DNA from: Frondihabitans sp.
GTDB lineage: Bacteria > Actinomycetota > Actinomycetes > Actinomycetales > Microbacteriaceae
NCBI GenBank assembly: GCA_025464735.1
Contig: JAODMX010000112.1
Coordinates: 1-10,978 of the forward strand
Direction of reading: 5' to 3'
Length of the DNA: 10,978 nucleotides
How positions within the stretch are numbered: the first letter of the stretch is position 1; each line of letters opens with the position of its first letter. Positions 6,599 through 10,978 of this stretch are shown here, piece after piece. The notes below the pieces were generated by a model. It searched no databases, was not told where the DNA came from, and was given only the letters and a program-made list of their open reading frames with translations. The position numbers were made by a program, and so were the translations under genes.

Positions 6599-7524
6599 CG
6601 ACCACGGGCGTTCTGGCGGGAGACATCGAGGACTTCCTCGAGCATCTCCGCCACGCCCGGGGTCTCAGCGAGCACAGTATCCGGGCGTACGCGGGTGATC
6701 TCGGTGGACTCGCCGCGTTCCTCGGCACCCGCGTCGACGGGGAGGTCATGACTGCCGGCGTCGACCTGGACACGCTCCGTGATTGGCTCTGGGCCTCGAC
6801 CGAGGCCGGTCTCGCTCGTGCAACGATCGCCCGTCATTCCGCCTCCGTGCGTGCCCTCACCCGGTGGTTGCACGAGTCGGGGCGCATCCCCACCGACGTC
6901 GGGATCCGACTCCGGGCGCCCAAGGCGGAGAGTCGCCTCCCGCGGGTCCTGACGCGACCTCAGATCGAGAGCATTCTCGAGGGGCTTGCCGCCCGAGCAG
7001 CGACTGGAGACCCTGCGGCGCTTCGCGACCTCGCCGTCGTCGAGTTGCTCTACGGCTCCGGTCTGCGGGTGAGTGAGTTGACGGGCACGAACCTCGGCGA
7101 CATCGATCTCGAGCGATTGACTGTCCGGGCGGTTGGCAAAGGGGCGAAGCAGCGTGTCGTGCCCTTCGGGGTCCCTGCGGCAGCGGCGCTCGCACGTTAT
7201 TCCGACGAGTCGCGACCGGCCCTTGCCGCAGTGGACGGCTCCGAGGCTCAGGCTTACTTTCTCGGAAGATCCGGGCGGCGGCTCGGAACCCGCGCCGTGT
7301 ACTCTTTGGTGGCGCGCCTCCTGAGTGACATTCCGGGATCGGGCCCGGCCGGCCCGCACGCGCTGAGGCACACGGCGGCGACGCACCTCCTCGACGGAGG
7401 GGCCGATCTTCGTCAAGTGCAGGAGCTTCTCGGCCACGCGAGCCTCGGTACGACTCAGATCTACACCCACGTCTCGACGGAGCGGCTCCGCGAGAGCTAT
7501 CGCTCAGCCCACCCGCGCGCCTGA
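6595..7524 (+). CDS. xerC: Tyrosine recombinase XerC
   Basis: XerC acts with XerD at the dif site to resolve chromosome dimers. The 309-residue product has the N-terminal SAM-like core-binding domain (about 8-98, HLRHARGLSEHSIRAYAGDL) and the C-terminal catalytic domain with all expected residues: Arg158 in YGSGLRVSEL, Lys182 in GKGAKQR, His255 and Arg258 in PHALRHTAATHLL, His281 in LLGHASLGTTQ and the nucleophile Tyr290 in IYTHVS. Length is normal for Xer proteins. The XerC rather than XerD call rests on position: in actinobacteria xerC lies in the dprA-rpsB interval. It starts with GTG at 6595 inside the stop of the phosphodiesterase gene. There are no signs of an integrative element (no tRNA, att repeats or cargo), so it is a housekeeping recombinase. 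Confidence 0.92.
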   Translation: MTTTGVLAGDIEDFLEHLRHARGLSEHSIRAYAGDLGGLAAFLGTRVDGEVMTAGVDLDTLRDWLWASTEAGLARATIARHSASVRALTRWLHESGRIPTDVGIRLRAPKAESRLPRVLTRPQIESILEGLAARAATGDPAALRDLAVVELLYGSGLRVSELTGTNLGDIDLERLTVRAVGKGAKQRVVPFGVPAAAALARYSDESRPALAAVDGSEAQAYFLGRSGRRLGTRAVYSLVARLLSDIPGSGPAGPHALRHTAATHLLDGGADLRQVQELLGHASLGTTQIYTHVSTERLRESYRSAHPRA

Positions 7525-7536
7525 CGCCGCGCGGCG
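7525..7536. terminator. GC palindrome in the convergent xerC / M23 gap
   Basis: CGCCGCGCGGCG at 7525-7536 is a perfect 12-bp palindrome starting at the first base after the xerC stop. GCGCC (7517-7521) and GGCGC (7533-7537) can also pair. The convergent genes are separated by only 27 bases, so this could act as a shared bidirectional terminator. There is no U-tract on either side, so the call is weak. Confidence 0.3.
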
Positions 7537-7551
7537 CCTTCGGGTGTCACA

Positions 7552-8166
7552 TCATCGCCGGGTCGGGAGCAGAATCGCGGGGCGTAGCTCGCCGAGCAGC
7601 AGCAGCGGGTTCACGTAGTCGCCGTCGATCCGGGCGCCGAGGTGGAGGCACGTGCCGCAGTCGTCGTGTCCGCTCTGGAGGGTGCCGATTTCTTGGCCGC
7701 GTTCGATCGTGTCGCCGGCGGCCACGCTGGCCACGACGGGCTCGAAGCTGGAGAGGATCCCACCTGCGTGCTCGATGGACACGACCGGCCGGTCGACGAC
7801 CTGCCCGGCGAAGTGCACTACCCCGGAATCCGGAGCGGTGACGACGGTCGCGTCGGCAGCCTCGATGTCGATGCCGCGATGCCCGGGTGACCAGACCTCG
7901 TCGGGTGCCTCGAACTCCCGGACGACCGGATGCGGATCCGGAACAGGCCACGACCACACGGGGAGGTCGGTGGCCCGGAGCGCGCCGCTGTGTGCTGTCG
8001 CTGGCGTGGTATTCGCGACCCCGGTCGTCGAGAGTGCAAGTGCGCCGACGACAGCACCGGAGAGGAGTCGGGCGCCCAGCCGTCGCCGCAGGTTCAGACA
8101 AGCGACTGCCCGACAAGCGACGGGCAGACTTTTCGAGGGTGGGGCAGAATCGAGGAGGAACGGCAT
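7552..8166 (-). CDS. Secreted M23 (LytM-like) peptidase family protein
   Basis: From the ATG at 8166 (minus strand) the product is 204 residues. It has an N-terminal signal-like segment: basic RRRLGARLL (28-35) followed by a hydrophobic stretch SGAVVGALALS (36-46) and a possible ATA cleavage site near 56-58, so it is probably exported. The LytM domain (about 71-204) shows WSWPVP, then HRGIDI (His96, Asp100, zinc ligands), APDSGVVHFAG, and CLHLGARIDG where His175 is the third ligand. The usual HxH reads C-L-H here, so the first His, normally part of catalysis, is Cys173; Cys170 is nearby. It may cleave peptidoglycan stem peptides or be a non-catalytic regulator. An M23 gene in this position is conserved in actinobacteria (compare Rv2891). 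The start is not certain: no strong ribosome binding site precedes 8166. Confidence 0.85.
   Translation of the reverse strand: MPFLLDSAPPSKSLPVACRAVACLNLRRRLGARLLSGAVVGALALSTTGVANTTPATAHSGALRATDLPVWSWPVPDPHPVVREFEAPDEVWSPGHRGIDIEAADATVVTAPDSGVVHFAGQVVDRPVVSIEHAGGILSSFEPVVASVAAGDTIERGQEIGTLQSGHDDCGTCLHLGARIDGDYVNPLLLLGELRPAILLPTRR
8097..8126. repeat. Direct and inverted repeat inside the M23 signal region
   Basis: GACAAGCGAC occurs at 8097-8106 and 8112-8121, 15 bp apart, which encodes a repeated VAC unit at residues 17-23 of the M23 protein. Overlapping it, TGCCCG (8107-8112) and CGGGCA (8121-8126) form an inverted repeat with an 8-base loop. It is probably a small in-frame duplication in an unconstrained part of the gene, or marks sequence upstream of a later true start. 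Confidence 0.6.
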
Positions 8167-8210
8167 GGGGCCCAGGATGCCTCGCGGAACGACCCTCAGC
8201 GGGGCGTTTG

Positions 8211-8241
8211 GTGCAATCTGTGCATAAGCACTCGTGCATGC
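8211..8241. promoter_or_regulatory. GTGCA repeat cluster between divergent M23 and MFS genes
   Basis: The 135-base divergent region (8167-8301) contains GTGCA three times in the same orientation (8211-8215, 8220-8224, 8234-8238), and two interleaved inverted repeats, GTGCATAAGCAC (8220-8231) and GCACTCGTGC (8228-8237), followed by the palindrome GCATGC (8236-8241). This looks like an operator for a dimeric regulator of the sugar transporter, the M23 gene or both. No confident -10/-35 pair was found on either strand. Confidence 0.35.
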
Positions 8242-8275
8242 CGATATGTGGGGGAGTGGTGGTTGTGAGTCGCCA

Positions 8276-8291
8276 CTTCCCGTGAGGGAAG
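8276..8291 (+). promoter_or_regulatory. Hairpin covering the MFS ribosome binding site
   Basis: CTTCCC (8276-8281) pairs exactly with GGGAAG (8286-8291) around a GTGA loop, which is a GNRA-type tetraloop. The 3' arm is the core of the ribosome binding site AGGGAAGG (8285-8292), so the fold would hide it from the ribosome. The GTG start at 8302 lies nine bases after this site. Confidence 0.5.
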
Positions 8292-8301
8292 GTTGAGAAC
8301 A

Positions 8302-9750
8302 GTGTCCACAGCGTCCAGCAGTGCACCACCGAGTGCCAGGAAACTCGAACGGCGCGTGACGGCTCTCGCCGTGGTCGCGGCCATCGGCGGGTTCCTCTTC
8401 GGATTCGACTCCTCCGTCATCAACGGCGCCGTCTCGTCGATCACCAAGCACTTCGGTATTCCGGAGGCAGCGTCGGGCATCACCGTCGCGTCCGCGCTGA
8501 TCGGCTGCGCTGTCGGTGCTTATGTCGCGGGCCGCCTGGCCGACCGTCTGGGCCGCATCAAGGTCATGCTGATCGGCTCGGGCCTCTTCCTGATTTCCTC
8601 CATCGGCGCGGCATTCGCGTTCGCCGTCTGGGATTTCGTTCTCTGGCGCCTGATCGGCGGCCTTGGAATCGGAATCGCCTCGGTGATTGCCCCGGCCTAC
8701 ATCGCCGAGGTGAGTCCGAAGGCCGTTCGAGGTCGTTTGGCATCGTTCCAGCAGCTTGCGATCACGCTGGGCATTTTTGCGGCCCTCCTGTCCGACCAAC
8801 TCCTCGTCACCGGCGCCAACGGAAACGCACTCGCGAACCTCGGCCCCTTCGAAATCTGGCGGTGGATGTTCCTCGTGGGCGTCGTCCCGTCGGTTGCCTA
8901 TGGTGTGCTCGCCTGGCGATTGCCCGAATCACCGCGTTATCTCGCGAGCGAGGGGAGACGTGATGAGGCCCGTGAAGTCCTGAGTCAGATCGTGCCGACG
9001 GAGACCGTGGAGACGAACCTCAACGACATCGAGGAGGCCATCAAGAAGGAGGCCGACCTCACCAAGAAATCCAGCATCCGGGGCAATCGGTTCGGCCTTC
9101 AGCCGATCGTCTGGGTCGGCATCATTCTGGCGGTGCTCCAGCAGTTCGTGGGCATCAACGTGATTTTCTACTACTCGACGACGCTGTGGCAGGCCGTCGG
9201 CTTCAAGGCGTCCCAGTCGTTCCTGATCTCGACGATCAGCTCGGTGATCAACGTCCTGGTCACCTTCGTCGCCATCTTCTTCGCCGACCGGTGGGGGCGG
9301 CGCCCGCTTCTGATCGGCGGTTCGGTCGGCATGACGGTGAGCCTCGCCTTCATGGCGATCTCGTTCAGCCAGTCGCACCTGGTCAGCGGGTCGCCTCAAC
9401 TGCCGGGTGCATGGGGTCCTGTGGCTCTCGTCGCCGCGAACCTTTTCGTGATCTCATTCGGAGCCACCTGGGGGCCGCTCATGTGGGTGCTCCTGGGTGA
9501 GATGTTCCCGCCCAGTATTCGCGCCGCGGCCCTCGGAGTCGGCAGCACGGCCAACTGGATCGCCAACTTCATCGTCACCGTGTCGTTCCCGGTTCTGTCC
9601 ACCATCAACCTGACGCTCGCGTACAGCATTTTCGCGTTCTTTGCTCTCGTGTCGTTCTTCTTCGTCCTGACCAAGATCAAAGAGACCAAGGGGCGATCGC
9701 TCGAAGAGATGGGTTTGTCCGCGGCGGAGGTCGAGGCCTCGGCCGCCTGA
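8302..9750 (+). CDS. Sugar porter family MFS transporter
   Basis: A 482-residue, 12-helix transporter of the sugar porter subfamily (XylE/GalP/IolT relatives) that imports a sugar or polyol, most likely with protons. Family signatures are complete: GGFLFGFDSSVINGA (29-43), GRLADRLGR (77-85), RLIGGLGIG (116-124), PESPRYL (208-214), QQFVGINVIFYY (280-291), DRWGRRPLL (329-337), GPLMWVLLGEMFP (391-403) and ETKGRSLEEM (461-470). The long central cytoplasmic loop (about 215-265) is charged. I chose GTG 8302 because it sits nine bases after AGGGAAGG; an in-frame TTG at 8293 lies directly against that site. The substrate cannot be told from sequence. No catabolic genes or regulator are next to it, and it is absent from the core of this conserved locus, so it is probably a lineage-specific insertion. 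Confidence 0.93.
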   Translation: MSTASSSAPPSARKLERRVTALAVVAAIGGFLFGFDSSVINGAVSSITKHFGIPEAASGITVASALIGCAVGAYVAGRLADRLGRIKVMLIGSGLFLISSIGAAFAFAVWDFVLWRLIGGLGIGIASVIAPAYIAEVSPKAVRGRLASFQQLAITLGIFAALLSDQLLVTGANGNALANLGPFEIWRWMFLVGVVPSVAYGVLAWRLPESPRYLASEGRRDEAREVLSQIVPTETVETNLNDIEEAIKKEADLTKKSSIRGNRFGLQPIVWVGIILAVLQQFVGINVIFYYSTTLWQAVGFKASQSFLISTISSVINVLVTFVAIFFADRWGRRPLLIGGSVGMTVSLAFMAISFSQSHLVSGSPQLPGAWGPVALVAANLFVISFGATWGPLMWVLLGEMFPPSIRAAALGVGSTANWIANFIVTVSFPVLSTINLTLAYSIFAFFALVSFFFVLTKIKETKGRSLEEMGLSAAEVEASAA

Positions 9751-9774
9751 CGCAGGATCCAGCGCTTCGCCCGC

Positions 9775-9810
9775 AGAACGTCCCGCCATCGACCCGAGGC
9801 GGGGCGTTCT
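9775..9810 (+). terminator. Terminator hairpin after the MFS gene
   Basis: AGAACGTCCCGCC (9775-9787) pairs with GGCGGGGCGTTCT (9798-9810): 13 pairs including one G-U, with a 10-base loop. It begins 24 bases after the MFS stop and ends just before the rpsB -10 box. There is no pronounced U-tract (CGGTGCTACT follows), so it is a U-poor terminator of the kind common in high-GC actinobacteria. Confidence 0.65.
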
Positions 9811-9813
9811 CGG

Positions 9814-9822
9814 TGCTACTAT
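9814..9822 (+). promoter_or_regulatory. rpsB promoter, extended -10
   Basis: TGC TACTAT (9814-9822) is an extended -10 box, with TACTAT at 9817-9822. No -35 is recognisable because the terminator stem occupies that region. Transcription would begin near 9829, giving a leader of about 195 bases before rpsB. It is the only convincing promoter in the 272-base MFS-rpsB gap. Confidence 0.6.
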
Positions 9823-9828
9823 GTATTC

Positions 9829-10022
9829 GCGGTCTGCTCAGCAGGCTGACTTCGCGTGCCCTGTTCCGATTCGTCGGACACCACGGCCTCCGCATCCACT
9901 CGGTCCTCGCCGCAACGGCGAGGCGGATGCGTGCTCGGGCACCAGGCAGAGGCGACCACCCGGTCGTCCATTCAACCGAAAACGACGTGCGCGTCCCGCG
10001 TGCGTAGAGAAGGAGAACGGCC
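9829..10022 (+). promoter_or_regulatory. Structured rpsB 5' leader
   Basis: The 272-base gap before rpsB holds no convincing gene; about 195 bases would be transcribed leader. It can form a series of hairpins: TCCGA/TCGGA with a UUCG loop (9865-9878); a two-part stem with outer CGCATCC/GGATGCG (9891-9897, 9925-9931) and inner CCTCGCCG/CGGCGAGG (9905-9912, 9916-9923); GTGC/GCAC (9931-9942); CGACC/GGTCG (9953-9966); and a 9-pair stem with two G-U pairs (9985-9993, 9997-10005). The last ends four bases before the ribosome binding site AAGGAG (10010-10015). S2 represses its own mRNA through a leader in gammaproteobacteria; a similar role here is inference. Confidence 0.5.
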
Positions 10023-10978
10023 ATGGCCGTCGTCACCATTCGCCAGCTGCTCGACAGCGGCGTCCACTTCGGACACCAGACCCGCCGCTGGAACCCGAAA
10101 GTGAAGCGCTTCATCCTCGCCGAACGCTCCGGCATCCACATCATCGACCTCCAGCAGTCGTTGGGCTACATCGACAAGGCGTACGACTTCGTCAAAGAGA
10201 CGGTCGCTCACGGCGGCACCATCCTCTTCGTCGGCACCAAGAAGCAGGCTCAGGGCTCCATCTCCGAGCAGGCCATCCGCGTCGGCCAGCCCTTCGTCAA
10301 CCAGCGTTGGCTCGGCGGGCTCCTCACCAACTTCCAGACCGTCTCCAAGCGTCTTGCGCGCATGAAAGAACTGGAAGAGATCGACTTCGACGACACGACT
10401 CAGGGCTTCACCAAGAAAGAGCTCCTGATCAAGAAGCGCGAGCTCGACAAGCTGCACAAGACCCTCGGTGGTATCCGCAACCTGACCAAGACGCCGTCGG
10501 CTCTCTGGGTTGTCGACACCAAGAAGGAGCACCTCGCGATCGACGAGGCCAAGAAGCTCGGGATCCCGGTCATCGGCATCCTCGACACCAATTGCGACCC
10601 CGACGAAATCCAGTTCCCGATCCCCGGCAACGACGACGCGATCCGTTCCGTCGGTCTGCTGACGCGCATCGTCGCCGACGCCGCCGCGGAGGGCCTCATT
10701 CAGCGTCACCAGAAGCCCGAGGAGGGCGAGCAGCCCGTCGAGCCGCTGGCCGAGTGGGAGGCTGAGCTTCTTGCTCAGTCGACCGAGGCCGACGACAAAG
10801 AGGCTGTCGAGCTCCGCGAGGCCGTTGCCTCCGTCGGTGAGACGCCCGCGTCGAGCGAAGAGGCCCCTGAGCCCGTCGAAGAGAACGACGCCGACGCCCA
10901 GGTCGCCGCCAAGGAGATCGGTGAGCCGGTCGAAACCCCCGTCGCCGAGGCCGACCCCGAGGTCGCTAACGCGGTCGA
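10023..10978 (+). CDS. rpsB: 30S ribosomal protein S2 (3' end cut by window)
   Basis: S2 is a small-subunit ribosomal protein that joins late in assembly. The ATG at 10023 follows AAGGAG at 10010-10015 with a seven-base gap. The 318 codons present contain the whole S2 fold: [22 protein letters not shown] (5-26), the IHIIDLQQS segment, [47 protein letters not shown], and [30 protein letters not shown]. After about residue 238 comes a long acidic, low-complexity tail rich in Glu, Ala, Pro, Val and Asp, seen in other actinobacterial S2 proteins. No stop is reached before the window ends. tsf (elongation factor Ts) normally follows, but it lies outside the window. Confidence 0.97.
   Translation, partial: MAVVTIRQLLDSGVHFGHQTRRWNPKVKRFILAERSGIHIIDLQQSLGYIDKAYDFVKETVAHGGTILFVGTKKQAQGSISEQAIRVGQPFVNQRWLGGLLTNFQTVSKRLARMKELEEIDFDDTTQGFTKKELLIKKRELDKLHKTLGGIRNLTKTPSALWVVDTKKEHLAIDEAKKLGIPVIGILDTNCDPDEIQFPIPGNDDAIRSVGLLTRIVADAAAEGLIQRHQKPEEGEQPVEPLAEWEAELLAQSTEADDKEAVELREAVASVGETPASSEEAPEPVEENDADAQVAAKEIGEPVETPVAEADPEVANAV

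Noticed and set aside
5564..7470. Large minus-strand frames of 329 and 342 codons over the phosphodiesterase and xerC genes
   Set aside because: Both are antisense shadows of genes with complete catalytic motifs; no domain and no ribosome binding site is recognisable.
6595..7524. Tyrosine recombinase as a mark of an integrated mobile element
   Set aside because: It matches XerC in length, motifs and location; no att repeats, tRNA, phage or plasmid genes are nearby.
8167..8799. Extension of the M23 minus-strand frame beyond 8166
   Set aside because: It would overlap the start of the transporter gene in antisense and has no signal peptide or domain; the signal-like segment fits a start at 8166.
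9813..10007. 64-codon open frame in the rpsB leader (possible leader peptide)
   Set aside because: Its GTG overlaps the -10 box, so it would not be on the transcript, and it has no ribosome binding site. The Arg-rich sequence resembles random GC-rich coding.
9821..10765. 314-codon plus-strand frame overlapping rpsB
   Set aside because: It is rpsB read in another frame: very rich in Arg, Pro and His, with no family resemblance. The true S2 frame is unmistakable.
1..10978. CRISPR array, tRNA, insertion sequence or a novel defence system
   Set aside because: No regularly spaced repeats, cloverleaf-like sequence, transposase or toxin-antitoxin pair was seen; almost all of the window is accounted for by known housekeeping families.

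Overview
The window is about 11 kb of high-GC actinobacterial chromosome. Protein sequences, GTG starts, 4-base GTGA overlaps, TANNNT-type -10 boxes and the gene order all point to the Micrococcales, most likely a Microbacteriaceae genus; the genus cannot be fixed from the sequence alone. Gene order is the conserved rplS-lepB-rnhB-DUF2469-yraN-comM-dprA-xerC-(M23 peptidase)-rpsB block also found in mycobacteria and other actinobacteria, with two genes that are not part of the common core: a calcineurin-like phosphodiesterase between dprA and xerC, and a sugar-porter MFS transporter between the M23 gene and rpsB.

Layout. 26-373 is ribosomal protein L19, followed by a perfect 13-bp hairpin. 448-1347 is signal peptidase I and 1361-1999 RNase HII. 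A 12-bp tandem repeat and a clear -10 box precede the small DUF2469 protein (2065-2388). A 126-base gap with two CTCCACAG repeats leads into a tightly coupled DNA-processing operon, yraN-comM-dprA (2515-5632), whose genes overlap by four bases. An apparently leaderless phosphodiesterase gene (5675-6598) overlaps xerC (6595-7524) by four bases. xerC converges on a secreted M23-family peptidase (7552-8166, minus strand), which is divergent from the sugar transporter (8302-9750). A terminator hairpin, a promoter and a roughly 195-base, highly structured leader then lead into rpsB (10023 to the end, cut off by the window).

How the genes work together. The ends encode translation machinery (L19, S2). 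LepB and the M23 protein serve the cell envelope. RNase HII, YraN, ComM, DprA and XerC are all nucleic-acid processing proteins: ribonucleotide removal, a predicted nuclease fold, branch migration, RecA loading on single-stranded DNA, and chromosome dimer resolution. The transporter and phosphodiesterase look like metabolic passengers in the block.

No new defence system, mobile element, CRISPR array or tRNA was seen. The more interesting signals are regulatory: the structured rpsB leader, a hairpin that hides the ribosome binding site of the transporter, repeat clusters in three intergenic regions, leaderless or nearly leaderless starts, and a Cys replacing the first His of the HxH motif in the M23 enzyme.
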